A stretch of 64,000 nt of DNA from Hippopus hippopus (lineage: Eukaryota > Mollusca > Bivalvia > Cardiida > Cardiidae): NCBI GenBank assembly GCA_946811185.2, contig OX328104.1, forward strand, positions 46,484,505-46,548,504. Direction: 5' to 3'. Positions 33,631 to 45,861 of the stretch are shown here, piece by piece. Under the pieces are notes generated by a model. The model saw only the letters and a program-made list of their open reading frames with translations, was not told where the DNA came from and did no database searches. Position 1 is the stretch's first letter, and each line of letters opens with the position of its first letter. A program made the translations under genes and the position numbers.

Positions 33631-34816
33631 ATGTACTGGTGTAATCAAATTTCGCCAACGCAAGAGAAACTGCTCTTGCGGATTGCACAAAACAATAGTA
33701 ATTTTCTTTATGGTTAAATATCTATGCACTTGTATTTAAATACTTTTGTAAAAATAATTTTTACCACTTAAACATCTAAATTTATCTGTCAAAATATCGT
33801 TAGAAGTGAGACAGTGCAAAGTCGCCACCTATAAAAAGAGTAAGCCAATTTCGACAACTCTGGTTTTCCAAAAATTAGAGGCCCCAGAGAGGGTAAAATG
33901 AAATAAAAAATTCACAGCATCATTTCAGCAATATTCATTGCCTCCCTTGGATATTAACTCTACATTTACTTCCTATGAGAAAACCTGAAGGACGTAAAAC
34001 AAAACGCAGCTCTCAGAAAACAAAATAGACAGTTATGTGATTTTTCGTGTAATTATTTCTTGCTGTGGCACTGAAATATTACAATCTAACTCAGGATGAC
34101 TGTGTTGGGGATAAAGAGGCTGTAAATCTAAAAAAGATAACCTTTTGTAGCTCACAGAAAACGCTATTTTCTGGTCTTTGTAGTGATTTTGTACCTGATT
34201 CAGTCTATTTTCTTAGGAAAAAAATGAATAAGGACCCCTCTGTCATTCATATGGATATATTTCCCTTTAGGTGCCCCATACGAAACTTCGGCTATTAAAG
34301 TTCAAAAGATAACCTGTCAAACCGAAAATTGACGACACAAAAAAGTTTTAAGCTAAAAGTATCTTTTAAAATCAGCATATAAAGGAGACAACTGAAAAGT
34401 GATAATAAAATGGTGGGGAAAAGCATGTGAGAGGTCGCTTATGAACTTTTTTCCTATTGATAGGTATTTTTCTGTCATTAGATTCAAATGACAGTTCAAA
34501 ACACCTTTGCTGCTAATATATCAATCATTTCCGTGAATGGATGGTGTCACAGATATGAAAATATTGCCCGAAAACATAATTGGCGAAATTCGATTACTAG
34601 CGAAATTTGCTTACGCTCCTATAGAGCAAGTTCATCTTGTATCGGACAACGTGCGATATCGGCCACTCTCAAAAAATACCATAACTCATCACAACTTTGA
34701 TATATCGTCTTCCTTCAAACCCTTAAAATACTCTGTTAGGTAAGAAATAAATAATTGTTAATCATGGTGAGATAATTAGCCTTGCGGTTCATTGGTTCAC
34801 GGTAGTTGCAGTCTGA
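33631..34816. other. No gene seen
   Basis: About 1.2 kb of AT-rich sequence. Short open frames at 34065-34298 and 34488-34743 have no recognisable motifs and are probably chance. Confidence 0.5.
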
Positions 34817-34875
34817 TCAGGGATCGTATATACAAGTGTTTTTTTTTGAAGGCACTTGTCCTGCAGGACAAGTGC
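34817..34875. repeat. Mini-element end and 24 bp perfect palindrome
   Basis: CAGGGATCGTATATACA, one end of the mini-element family, is followed after a T-run by GCACTTGTCCTG at 34852-34863 and its exact inverse complement to 34875. The palindrome probably forms the tip of another small hairpin element. Confidence 0.6.
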
Positions 34876-35969
34876 TTTTTCTGGAAATTTTAGGACCCTG
34901 CAGTCGCCTCAAAGGTCGATGTGTTTGACCCCCAAACTTCAAAGTGGTTGGTGCAAAAAGAAAATTTTTTCTCAGACATGATTTTTCTAGTACCACGGGA
35001 TGACTCATGATGCTTTTATAATTTCATTTTTATGAGTTACACATGATTTTTAACTTTCTTTAAAAACCCAAAATTGTCATATCATACCTGCCAAGAACTT
35101 TGTCTTCATTATGATGTGCAAACAATATCTGACTTATGTTTTCAATGATCAGGCCCCATGCAAAATATTTATTAACAGGGTTCCCATTCATGTACCTATG
35201 TGCGTGAATCACATACAAAACATGAAAGTCACATGCTAAATTTCAAACTAATCTTGTTTTATATGTGCATGTCACGTGCAGCAAAAGTGAGTAAAGTCCT
35301 GCATAAAATTTTAAACTCATCCGATCATATACATCCATGTTGACAAGCACGAAAGCTGTGAATCAAAACATTGACTGAAATCAAACTATGGGGAGTAAGA
35401 TTATTTTTAGAAATTGTGAATTCCAATGGATTGTGCATGTACTGATATTAGCAATCTGTATAGCCTCAATAACCTTGCGGGGTTTTCATTCATGCACAAA
35501 CTCTACAGTGCTTTCATTAAGGGCTAATTTCAGGAATTTTATAATTCAAGGTCAGAATTTCAGGAATTTTTGGTGAAAATTCTGGAAGTTCTGATGTCAA
35601 ACTTATGCGAAAAAATCAACTTTACACATTTAAATTCCAACAATAAATGTGATAAATTAGACTGCCTAAAATGTATTGCACAATTCTCCTTAAAACCCTG
35701 TGTTGTTGGTTTTTATCTGAATATCAACAATTAGACAATTCTGACGAGTATCAACAACACATGGTTTTAACTTTTAATGTAATTTCTCTCTTTCTAGGAG
35801 ACAAAACATACAGTGAAAATATTATGAACAATTTACTTTATTTTATATCATATCATTCCTCATATTCTCATGTCACTTTTGTCAGACGGTCACTTCGTAA
35901 CACCATAAGGAGGTATATTTAGAAATTTTAATCTAGTACGCTACATAGTTTCTGTTGCTAAATAACACC
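34876..35969. other. No gene seen
   Basis: AT-rich spacer. A duplicated AATTTCAGGAATTTT(A/T)-type motif occurs at about 35526-35570. No gene or defined element. Confidence 0.45.
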
Positions 35970-37054
35970 CAGTGTTCCCACTAGCTTTTTATTTTAAGGT
36001 TACACTAACCCCTTTGGCTGAAAACCTGGGGGTAAGATTTCATATTAGAGGGTATGAAATTAATGGTTCCCAACAAGGGGTAAAGCAATCCATATTGATG
36101 GTTTGCAGCAAAAAAGTCTGTTATATTAAGGTATCTATGAAAATTTACTGTTGAAAATCATTAAAAAGCTGAAAAGGCAGTCTGAAGTGACCCTGATTGG
36201 ACAATTAGTGCAGATAACTGTCCCCAAAGGTGATGTTACTTTTTGACTGACAAAAACAGTTGGAATCTCCACACAGATTTTGTGCACAAGTTTGAACTCT
36301 CATAATTCATAAATAGAGCACAAAACTAGGATTTGAACATATGTGTTACTTGGGTATTCAATAATCCTTCATTTGAAATACAAATATTTTCAATTTACAC
36401 GCTGATCATAAGAAAAAACAGTTCATTTCATCTGTTACTCAAGTAATTTACGTTGCTGAAAATACAAAATGATCGCCACACACAATTGATTTCGTCAGTT
36501 CTTTTCCGAGATTTACATGTTATAAACGACTTATATAAGCTCTTAGGTAATGGAAAGTTTAATAATTTGTCTTTGGTCACGTTTGGTCCTGAAAGTTAAT
36601 TGCATTTTGCTCCAATACAAATTAAATCGACAAAACAGAAAGTCAGTATTGCGCTCTGTCTTTGCTACTGGAAAAATTACGATGGACTTGAGACGGTACG
36701 GTGAACAGAAAATGTCCAAATATGAAAAAAGTCACCGTAGCGTCTCATTATTGAGACTAATCGGACAATGTCAGAAACATTTTGTTGTGTCATGGGTTTC
36801 TGCATTTTTTGCACTGATCGATTTTTCATGTCTGTTAATTTCTGGATAGGTATTTCCCCATGATTTGATATGAACTTTGTCAATAAGGATAACTAGTAAC
36901 TTCAAAACCTGTCATTTTACACAAGATATGCGGATAATGGCCTTTTTGTCCATGTATTTTCTTACATGAGGTCTCGTGTGTAACCAATAATTGTGATGTG
37001 AATTTCAGTTCTGTAACATAATTTACGCAATAATTTGCTTGAGTGGGAACACTG
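35970..37054. mobile_element. hAT-like non-autonomous element
   Basis: Left end CAGTGTTCCCACT and right end AGTGGGAACACTG form a 13 bp inverted repeat. Flanks TAACACCC and GAACCCCC are similar but not identical, as for an old 8 bp duplication. The interior resembles 49985-50345 and parts of 39.9 and 63.5 kb (CCCATGACACAACAAA type). No transposase. Confidence 0.6.
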
Positions 37055-37350
37055 AACCCCCGAATAAAAACTCATATTTATATCTTTTCGAGCGTTATAA
37101 TTGATTCTACTGGTCAAAATATTTTTCTTTATCATAAAGGTACTGTAACTTTTGATCTTAATTTTTCTAATTAGAAAAAAATTGGTTCGAAAAATTGGAT
37201 TAACCGCTGACCTTTTTGGCACTTCGGATTAAGGACAAGTAATTTACATACCGTCATTTTTGTAGGACAAACTTGGAAACAATTAGCGTAATTCATTTAA
37301 ATAGACATCCTTAATTAGCCATTGCTGTAGCCGGCTGTCATGGTGAAACC

Positions 37351-39006
37351 AGTGTTTCATCCAGGATTTGAAAAAAGTGGGGGATTTGCCTGCATGCTTC
37401 TGGAAAAAAAAAAGAAGAAAAAAAGGGGGGATTTTCAAAAAACGTTGGGGCCCATGAGACAACGTATACAGATCTAAAACATCATTTAAAAAATCATTTA
37501 CCCATTCTTTCTGTTATGCAAAAGTTCCACAATCAGTGTTTTACGCCACAACTGCTGGAAAGTGTGTTGCGTACAGTTACAAGAGGGTCCCTCGTCTGCC
37601 TCAATGGGATCGATAATGGTCGAGGCTTCTTAATCAGCTTTACAGGATAAGGTTATGGTAAACAAAGTAAAATAGTATCTTATTTTGCGCTTCAACAATT
37701 CTGGATTGCAGAAGAGTCCATTTTAAGAAATAGGAAATTTACATCACAGACGACGAAAATTTTATTGTCACACTGTATTATAGGCAACCAAAAAGGCCAG
37801 TTTATTTTCCAGACCCGATATAACATTTTGATATCTGTCAAATGGCTTAAAAAAGCCGAAAACAAATAATCATTAACATAATATTTGTGTAAATTGGTCT
37901 AAAAATATCTTCAATTAAGTTTCAATGCGACCGACATTCATACTTTTTCATTAAGATTGTTTCGAAATACTTAAAATTTGGAGACCCTTCTAAAGCGTGT
38001 CGCTTATGAATGCGGTTCTCAGTTGATCGTGAAGCAGGGAACCAGCCAGTTCTCATTGACTGCTTTCCTTCATTCTATTTGCACTGAATATACAAAATGT
38101 GGTTTTAACAGTAGCACACAACATATTCAAATAAAAAGTAAAATATGATAGAAATGCATAGAACCATATCAGGCATATCAGCACCAAGGATATCACAAGA
38201 AAGGGAAAGGATCCCTTATTTTCGACATTCTCTTTTCTTCCGACGTGAAAATCGCATGTCTTTTTTCATATCAAACGCGATTGACAGCATTTCTAACCAG
38301 TGTGTACAAGTGATAGGCTAGTAATAAATTCAGTGACGGGGAGTAATATAAGCTATTGTGTGATCTTAAAGGTGGCCCTTCAGATTTTGGGACGAAAATT
38401 TTACAAAAATACAAAAAAATCATCCTTGTACTCCCAAAGCCTTTTAATTTTCATTCATAAAACCCCAGTAGTCGAAAACCATCCGACAACAAGAGAAATT
38501 AGAGATTTACTACGGCCCAGGTCAACAACGACGGAAAACACGTTCTATTTTTACATGAGCAACTCGCTCATTTACATACCGGAAATACACAGACAAAGCT
38601 TCAAACATAGCATCCGAGGAAGACATTGTGGAAAATAATTACATGTTTGTTATGGTATGGAATTTAAGCGTCATTAGTCACGTGCCAGTCACTTGACATT
38701 CCCACAATGCTTTTTTGATTTCTGGCGCGAAATCTAAAAATACCTTAAGAGGCTACGTAGCCTTTTAAGGGAACACCATCAAAAAACATTTTTTTGTAAT
38801 TTTATGATTCTTAATTATTGATGATTTGTATTGTTTTTTCATATAAATTTCAGTGATATATATATTTTTTAATTTGGTGAGATGTGAAAAATCTAAATAC
38901 CCACCTTTAAAGAGTGGGGGCCTTGTCCCGCACAGTGTCAGAAAATGTGGGGGATTATTTACAAAAGTGGGGGATTCCCGCAATCCCGTGGCCTAGATGA
39001 AACACT
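37351..39006. mobile_element. hAT-like non-autonomous element
   Basis: Left end AGTGTTTCATCCAGG and right end CCTAGATGAAACACT. Just inside both ends is AAAGTGGGGGATT or its inverse. Flanks TGAAACC and TGAATACC are close to each other, consistent with an eroded target duplication. About 1.65 kb of non-coding interior. Confidence 0.55.
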
Positions 39007-39539
39007 TGAATACCCGGTTATAAATTGATTCAGAAGACAGGTATGGGATGATGTAAAATTAACTGAAGGGTGTAAAGTTTGTTGTGTATACGTGAGGGGT
39101 AGAAGATTAGATTTATCGCCACATGTTCTTCCAGATGTTTAAACCCTTAGTTTTATGAAAACAGGTAAAGCACTGAGGTTTGAATTTGCGGACATTTTTG
39201 GAATATTCTCAAGGTTTGAAAAATGTCCTGTTCCATTTTTTTTGACGTTTTTTTTTTTTTAATTTTCCGGACATATATTACATCTCCGTCAGCTTAATGA
39301 AAGCACTGGCTCCAAATGTAAACATTGCCATGCGAAACCACATCAGTAATTGCACGGTCTTCTAATTCACCTGGAACTACAGCATGTGAACACCATAAAC
39401 ATTTCCATATTTACGAAATTTACTCCAATGAAGTTTTAAATGCAATCCTTATGCAATGATCCAGTAAACATTAGAGCCTGTAATAAGACTTATAGTTCTC
39501 TTTTGTCCTGCAACTCCTGGATTTGCTTGGATATGACCC
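39007..39539. other. No gene seen
   Basis: AT-rich spacer with a T-run at about 39237-39262. Nothing supportable. Confidence 0.45.
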
Positions 39540-39745
39540 GTTATTGAAGCTAAAAAGAAATCTGCCTAATCATCAATCTGATGCATGATATCATCAGCTA
39601 AAGCTTCATATAAATTAGCTTATGTGAGTCTGGCAGAAATACCGGCTTCAGTAAACATGATCAGTAGGCCTATTAAATTTGAAGGCCGCACATGGCTCTG
39701 TTTATCACAGGCATTCAGGCTGGCTGGTCATCTATGGAAAGGTGT
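39540..39745 (+). repeat. Dispersed repeat R1, copy 2
   Basis: Second copy of the 963-1140 repeat (CAATCTGATGCATGATAT, AAAGCTTCATATAA, GGCTCTGTTTATCACAGGC). Confidence 0.6.
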
Positions 39746-40284
39746 TGATCCACTTTTCTGGTGTAAAATGATAGGTTTTAACGTTACCTGCTACCCAAAT
39801 TGACAGTTTGATATCAAGACTTCTCCAAAATTCAAATGAATTGAAAACTAGATCGCAGAAAAAATGGCAATACCCATGACACAACAAAGGTCAGTTTGAT
39901 ATCGTCCAATCAGAGGCAGTTCAAACTGTTTTGTCATCTTAAATAATGAATTTAAACAGTGAATTCACACAAATCTCTGTAAAGCAATAAGTTGAAGCTA
40001 GAATTTCTGTTTAAGACAATGCTTGAAAGAAATGTTTCTTTTAGTTTGATACCACTTAGATCCTTGTTGTGGCTATGTGTCAAGTAACCCAGGGGTAAAG
40101 TAATTTTAACAACATAAGTATCTACAGAGTGTTTCCTCTTTTTATGCAAAACAGTCATGAATAAGCTTAAGCAAAGGAATTGCTTGGAATTCATTTCCTT
40201 TGAATGTCACATGAAATTCATGTAAGGCCCTTTTCATGATAGCCTCAAATTTCACATGGAAGATGAGAATGTTCGAAATATCCC

Positions 40285-40545
40285 TATAGTAACAAGTGTG
40301 TCCACCCCAGCAGCAAATATGGACTCACACTGGCATCATATACACCAAATAAATCTGGCAGTTTGGAGTTGAGGAACCAGCCTCCATTCCTCCTGTAGCA
40401 CCACAGCAAGAGCCTAGAGGTGGTGCCAGTATTTTGCGCCAGACCGTCAGTCCAAAATGTCCCACACAAGTAATGTTCAATGGGAGACACGCCTGGTGAG
40501 CGCGCTGGCCAGTCAATGAGTACAACATTTTTCTGACGAAAGAAT
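40285..40545 (-). pseudogene. Tc1-like transposase relic
   Basis: Minus strand reads FFRQKNVVLIDWPARSP then GVSPIEHYL, the conserved block around the last catalytic residue in Tc1-type transposases. The expected Asp of SPD is Gly here. Downstream, a broken GGHT motif near 40300 is typical of the C-terminus of this group. No terminal repeats were seen and no other part of the enzyme survives. Confidence 0.7.
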
Positions 40546-41371
40546 CTTTGACAATAGCAATGGAGATATTAAATTTGATTTGGAAATTGAAATGTCAGCT
40601 CAGTCGGGAAAGTATTGCTCAAATTATCTGAGATAGGTTAATAGCTTAGGGGCCAGTTAAAGGCCTTTTTGGGTGAGACTCTACAGTTAAGCTCTTTACT
40701 CAGACCAGTTAATATTGCAATTTTGCGAAAAATGGCTGGAAGACCAGTCAACTTTGACATTGATTATTTAAGCCGCCATAGGTAGTATAAACTCAAACAA
40801 AGCAACCTTCTGAAGAAAAATGGACACTTTATAATACTGTGTAATTCAAATTTCTTAAAGTGTTTTAGATCTTTTGTCATACTTCCTCAAACACAATTTC
40901 CTTAACTTTTTGTTAAGTATATAATTTTTCTAGCATACTTAATAGATAAAGACCAGGCACATCAACTTTGTACAAAAGCAACTGTAGTGAGATTGCAGGG
41001 GTAGAACCTCGTGAATTCACAAATTTTACTACATCAAGTGGATATTTCGTTGGACATTTACAGTATGGGTAGGCTGATCCAGCGTCATCCTTAGCAGCAG
41101 GCCTCAATGCATGTTGTTATTTTGTCATAAGGTTTTATACTAACCCTCCTTTATCAATACCACTACAGTTTGTGTCATAAACCACAACATGAGTTATCTG
41201 AACTCAACAATTAAAATTAATGGGGGTGTGTTGGTTGTATATTGGTATTTTGTTGATTTGTCTGATCCTGTTTTACAACAGAATCATTTTTTAGGATGAA
41301 ATATGGAAGATGTTTCTTTCGTTGTACAGAAATTCAAGAGACAAGCTACATTTAGAGCTATACAATAATCT
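40546..41371. other. No gene seen
   Basis: AT-rich spacer; no recognisable gene or bounded element. Confidence 0.45.
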
Positions 41372-42370
41372 TTAACTCTTTACCAAACAACAATATTCTA
41401 GTCAAAATTGAAAGCATTTGCACGACAATTTACATGTGGCTTGAATTGTGCTTTTTGTCTTTGAAAGGGTAGAGAACTTCGTTGGAAATGAAGAAAATGC
41501 TGGTTACCAGGATTTTTAGCTCTACTGGCTGAAAGCCAGCAGAACCTATGTCATGGTGTGGTTTCCATCGTCTGTCTGTAAGTCTTGTTTATGCAATAAA
41601 ATCTGCATTTGTAATCAAATTTTCATGAAATGTGCACAGTTTGTTAATATCATCAATAAGTCAAACCCTATTGATTTAAAAAAAAAAAATTGACTACTAG
41701 GAAGGGAAGGGTAGCCATTTAAAGTTAGAAGTTTATATTTTTTTTTGACACAATTATGTGCACATTAAATTTTGTAGTTTGATTTTCATGAAACATACAC
41801 AGTTTCTTTATATAATCAATAGCTTGAACCATGTTGATTTCAAAAAAAGAATCTGACAATTTGTAAGGGAAAAAGTATCCGTTTAAAATTGGACATGTCA
41901 TTTCTTGTTTACACAATATAGTCCACATTTTTAATCCAATTCTTTTGAAACCGGCACAGATCTGTTGTGTCATCAAGGGATTGAGCTCTATCAAAAATGA
42001 AGAAAGTCCAGCAATCAGTGAAGGAAAAGCAGCCGTTTGATGACTTAGATTTATTTACTCAACACAGTCAATGTTCTTGGTCATATTTCTTTGAAACTTG
42101 CAGGGAATGTTTAATACGATGAGCACTTATACTGTATCAAATTTTGCAGGATTCAAAATAATCGGATTTCAGACATTTTACTTTAATTATTTCACTATTT
42201 TTTCAATTCACCATACCTACATAATGATGTATGCCAGAAAATGAGCAGTATCACTGCCAGTAGAGTGATTCAGGCATTCAAGGGCTTCTAGTTTCCTTTT
42301 TCCACAATATTCTCAAAGCTTATCGGGTATCAGGGTTGTTTAAACTTGGGAAAGTGTGGTGAAGAGTTAA
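41372..42370. mobile_element. TTAA-type MITE family A, split by a nested element
   Basis: Left half starts TTAACTCTTTACCAAACAAC and reaches GCTGGTTACCAGGAT. The right half resumes at about 42294 with CCTTTTTCCACAATATTCTC and ends AGTGTGGTGAAGAGTTAA. Everything between (41516-42293) is another element. Confidence 0.75.
41516..42293 (-). mobile_element. Helentron-like element, CTGGC hairpin family, nested in a MITE
   Basis: Reversed: TTAGCTCTACTGGCTGAAAG at the left (CTAA end with hairpin) and CAAGGGCTTCTAGTT at the right (degenerate 5' end). Between them are about four loose units of about 150 bp. The two MITE halves join cleanly across it at a T-run with no visible target duplication, compatible with insertion between T and T. 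Confidence 0.7.
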
Positions 42371-42589
42371 TGTCTCTCTTTGACTAATTATTAATTCTTT
42401 AGGCATGCAGTATCTATGTACGCAAGAAGCAGCTAGCGTATGACAATGACTTAGAGCACGAGATAATGTAGCTCAAAAATTACCTCATATTTCCCACTGC
42501 TTGAAAGGCACACACAAAGTTTACTTACATGTAGAAACAATTCAAGCAAAACACAGTATCTGTCTTTGATCAAATAACTGTAAGATGTA

Positions 42590-43928
42590 GGAGGGTTGTT
42601 CGATATGTAGTGTGTATTGTACGATATCTCAAAAGCATTCAACTCAAATAGTGAAATGAACATTACATCCCTTCAAAGTATCCTCCGCAGTTTGAAATAC
42701 ATAATTTCAATCTCTGAATCCATTTCTGAAATGTGTCACGGTACGCTGATTTAGGTAGACCTCTGAGGCACTGACTGATGGCTGAGCCAAGGGCTTGTCG
42801 GGACTTGTAATTACGACCAGATAAGAACTTTTTAAGTTTTGGAAAAAGGAAAAAGTCGCATGGGGCTAGATCTGGAGATTATGGTGGGTGTGGCAAGACA
42901 GTAACCTTCTCCGACTTCAAAAATTGCTTCACAAGCTCAGATGTATGTGATGGAGCATTATCATGAAGTAGACGAACATGCCTAAATCCTGACACAGGGC
43001 GTCGTTTAAGATAATATTTCTTGACTTTTTTTAGTATAACATCTCCGTAATACCGACCTGTAACACTTTGGCCCTTTGGCACCGGAATTTGTACGGCTAT
43101 ACCATCACATGAGAAGAATATGCAATAAAGAACCTTCTTTGTGCTTGTGCTTCTTTTGGCAACTACAGGCCTTCTACCGTGTTTAGTTAGCCATATTTTG
43201 TTTCCAATTTTTCTTACTGGTTCGAAATAGTGAACCCATGTTTTGTCACCAGTAACAATGTTTGCAAATTGTCTTTGATTGAATTTGGGAAACATTTTGA
43301 GCAATTGCTTAGCGGTTTGTACACATACCCGTTTTTGGTCATCTGTCAATATATGAGGTATCCATCTGGCAGAAATCTTTCGTACTTTCAAAATACGCTT
43401 CAAAATGAAATGCACCCGCGATAGCGATATGCCAACAGCGTTGGCAATATCACGAATCATGTATCTGCCATCACTTTCAATTATTTCCCTGACTTTTGAG
43501 ACATTTGCCTTGCCTGTTAAAGTCATAGGTCGGCCAGATTTCGCTGCATCTTTGACGGACTCTGTGCCAGTCAGAAATTTCTTTCTCCAACTACGAACTG
43601 TCTCATAAGATACCTTATCAGACCCATAAACTTCCCCCAATTCAGTAAAAATCTGCATTACCGAATGACCGAGTTTTGTGCGAACGTTTATATAAGCTCT
43701 AATTTCTTCAATATTCTTAATCCGTTTCCCAACCATTTTTACAACAGTGGTCAACGACTAGCTCTATTGAAATGACTATAAGTTTAAAGCTATGTGGAGC
43801 TGAAGGCTTGTGTTTATACCGTTGGAAAGGTATTGAATAGAGCTATTCAAGCGTATCATCATCCACGAAATCGTGCAAAGCGTTACCGCGCTGTGGTACA
43901 ATACACATTACATATCGAACAGCCCTCG
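42590..43928 (-). mobile_element. Full-length mariner element
   Basis: Terminal inverted repeats of about 33 bp (42590-42622 and 43896-43928), outer part GAGGG(T/C)TGTTCGATATGTA, with three to four mismatches. Flanked by TA on both sides (42588-42589, 43929-43930), the mariner target. Length 1339 bp, the usual size. It carries one transposase gene on the minus strand. Confidence 0.93.
42663..43754 (-). pseudogene. Mariner transposase with one premature stop
   Basis: N-terminal helix-turn-helix region with YETVRSWRKKF (about residues 50-60), the linker motif WIPHILT (131-137), catalytic Asp170 (TGDKTWV) and Asp265 (LLHDNAPSH). A TAA replaces the codon expected to encode Tyr after LPHPP (42879-42881). 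Past it the same frame continues with SPDLAPCDFF, placing the third Asp at 300 (DD34D), then to a natural stop at 42663-42665. Apart from that one codon the frame is open, so the copy is young. Confidence 0.93.
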
Positions 43929-43931
43929 TAT

Positions 43932-44160
43932 TTAACTGTTTACCACACATTCCAGTGTTTCAACAACCCTGAAGAAATATGCGTTTGAAAACATTGTGGG
44001 AAAAGGAGAAAATTTTGGTAACCAGCATTTTCTCCTTTTCCCACAATGTTTTCTTACTGTTCGAAGACAAATACTATCATTTGTAAAGTTTTTGAATTAT
44101 TGTTGGTAAATTCCTTCAAAATGGATGCCTCTAAAATTTTGCTGTGTGGTAAAGGGTTAA
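43932..44160. mobile_element. TTAA-type MITE family A, complete copy
   Basis: TTAACTGTTTACCACACATTC at the left; GCTGTGTGGTAAAGGGTTAA at the right, TTAA on both sides. The central hairpin is well preserved, flanked by AACATTGTGGGAAAAGGAG and TCTCCTTTTCCCACAATGTT. It abuts the right TA of the mariner. Confidence 0.8.
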
Positions 44161-44409
44161 CCAAATCAACAAAGTTCATGAGATTTATTAAAAATGAATT
44201 AAAAATGTTATAAATTTGAATGTTTGTGAAAAATCAAGATAATTCATGCACAAAAATGTACAAATTGCTAGCAAAACAGTACCTTGGGGTTGAAAGCTGT
44301 GGAAAACAATATGAAAAGGGGCAGTTGCATTTACATGTACATGTATTTAGGAGACTTTTAATGATTGCATTTTGAAGGGAAAAAAAAGCTCTGGAGTAAC
44401 GAAAGAAGA

Positions 44410-44905
44410 TCCTGGTATAAGAAAAAGGGGAGTCTGAGATTACAGAAACAAAAGTTGACATCAGACTTTCAATACAAACTTAAACAGCTACAAGATGAAC
44501 TCACACATTGCAGAAAAAAAAAATCAAACATTCCAGAACAAGATCAAGGAGGTGAAAGATGTGTTAACTTTTTCTTGCTACAGTTGAAACGGCTGTTTTA
44601 GAGAAACAAAAGGTTACATCAGACTTCCAAAACAAACTAAAACAGCTGCAAGATGAACTCATACGTTGCAGAAAAAAAGCAAACACTGGAGAACAAGATC
44701 AAGGAGATGAAAAATGCAAGTTGACTTTTTCTTGCTACAGTTGAAACAGCTCTTTTACAAAACTTGACATCATACTTCCAATATAATGTAAAACAACAAC
44801 AAGATGAACTCACTCATTGCAGAGAAAAAAAGCAAACACTGGAGAACAAGATCAAGAAGATGAAAAATGTGAGTTGACTTTTTCTTCCTACAGTTGAAAC
44901 AGCTA
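44410..44905 (+). pseudogene. Tandem array of coiled-coil exon-like units
   Basis: Three units of about 155 bp, with a fourth start at 44894. Each has a pyrimidine-rich TTTTCTTGCTACAG, then TTGAAAC(A/G)GCT, a Lys/Gln/Leu-rich coding stretch (SDFQ-KLKQLQDEL-HCR type heptads), and GTGAGTTGAC or a variant. Copies 1 and 2 differ in the length of the A-run after TGCAG and are frameshifted; copy 3 keeps KKQTLENKIKKMKN before GTGAGT. The spacer between units is only about 25 bp, too short for an intron, so the array is probably a duplicated single exon that has decayed. The parent gene is unknown. Confidence 0.5.
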
Positions 44906-44913
44906 TTTTGAGG

Positions 44914-45125
44914 ATAACTCATTAGCAGATGACAAAACCTCATGCTGGTCCAAATTGAAAGTATTTGTAGGGACAAATTAAATGGGTCTCAAAATAATTG
45001 AATCTTTGTTTGGAAGGGTAAAAACATTGTGTGAAAAGGGTAAAATTGCTGGTTACCTGTCTTTTCTTTCTCACACAGTTTTCAAAAGCCTCCCTCAAAC
45101 TTGGCATTTTGTGGTAAAGGGATTA
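44914..45125. mobile_element. TTAA-type MITE family A
   Basis: AGACAAAACCTCATGCTGGTCC near the left, hairpin relic GTGTGAAAAGGGTAAAATTG and TCTTTTCTTTCTCACAC, right end TTTTGTGGTAAAGGGATTA. Confidence 0.55.
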
Positions 45126-45245
45126 TGAGGTCAATTGGTCATTTGACACACAGAATGTCAAAAGCAAGTATAGTGGCCTTTTGCCAACAGTACAGGTCAA
45201 GATCAGATTACAGTCATTACACAGAGCATGTGGTTTTATTTTGTC

Positions 45246-45390
45246 TACACTAACATTTATCTGAAAGGTTAGAAAACATGATGGGGAATAAGGAGAAATT
45301 GCTGGTTACCAGCATTTTCTCAGTTTTCCACAATGTTTTCAAAAGGCTAATATCCCAGGGTTGTTAAAACTCAGGAGTGTGGGGTGAATA
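45246..45390. mobile_element. TTAA-type MITE family A, partial
   Basis: Hairpin AAGGAGAAATTGCTGGTTAC and CAGCATTTTCTCAG, then TTCCACAATGTTTTCAAAAG and the eroded right end GTGTGGGGTGAATA. Confidence 0.55.
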
Positions 45391-45418
45391 TATTTCATGA
45401 TTATGATAATTGAATATG

Positions 45419-45609
45419 TTAGCCCTTATATGCAAAATTAATGAAATGGACTTATTTGGATGAAGGTTTAAAGATCTTTTCTCAGAATATCTGGAAAAGA
45501 AGCAAACAGTGCAGATTCAAGATCAGACAGCACATTCTGTTCAGTCTGATCTCAATCTACACTGTCCACTTAAGCGACATATATTCTGGGCTCAGGCTAC
45601 AAGGGTTAA
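45419..45609. mobile_element. TTAA-type MITE family B
   Basis: Left TTAGCCCTTATATGC, right GGCTACAAGGGTTAA. Central inverted pair AAGATCAGACAGCACATTCT and CAGTCTGATCTCAATC between ACAGTG-type arms. Confidence 0.6.
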
Positions 45610-45669
45610 TTTCTTATTTTGGGCTTAGAGGGTGAACAAGTTTCTCATTACCTTTTTTTTAAGCCTTTC

Positions 45670-45861
45670 AAAAAAATATCTGTGTTTAGGGTTTCCTGAC
45701 CCTAAACTTTTTAAACTACCTTAGAAAAAAAACCCCCAAAAAAATCTGTCGGGTGTGATTTCGGTACATGGTCCATGTAAAAAGTTTCTGGGAGAAAAAA
45801 TATCCCTACCTACCGTACCTACAGCATCTCGTACTGAAACCCTAAACACAGATATTTTTTT
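45670..45861. mobile_element. MITE with a perfect 26 bp inverted repeat
   Basis: The left arm at 45670-45695 (ATATCTGTGTTTAGGGTTTC after an A-run) is the exact inverse of the right arm at 45836-45861. About 140 bp lie between, with a second weaker inverted pair. No target duplication was defined. Confidence 0.7.
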
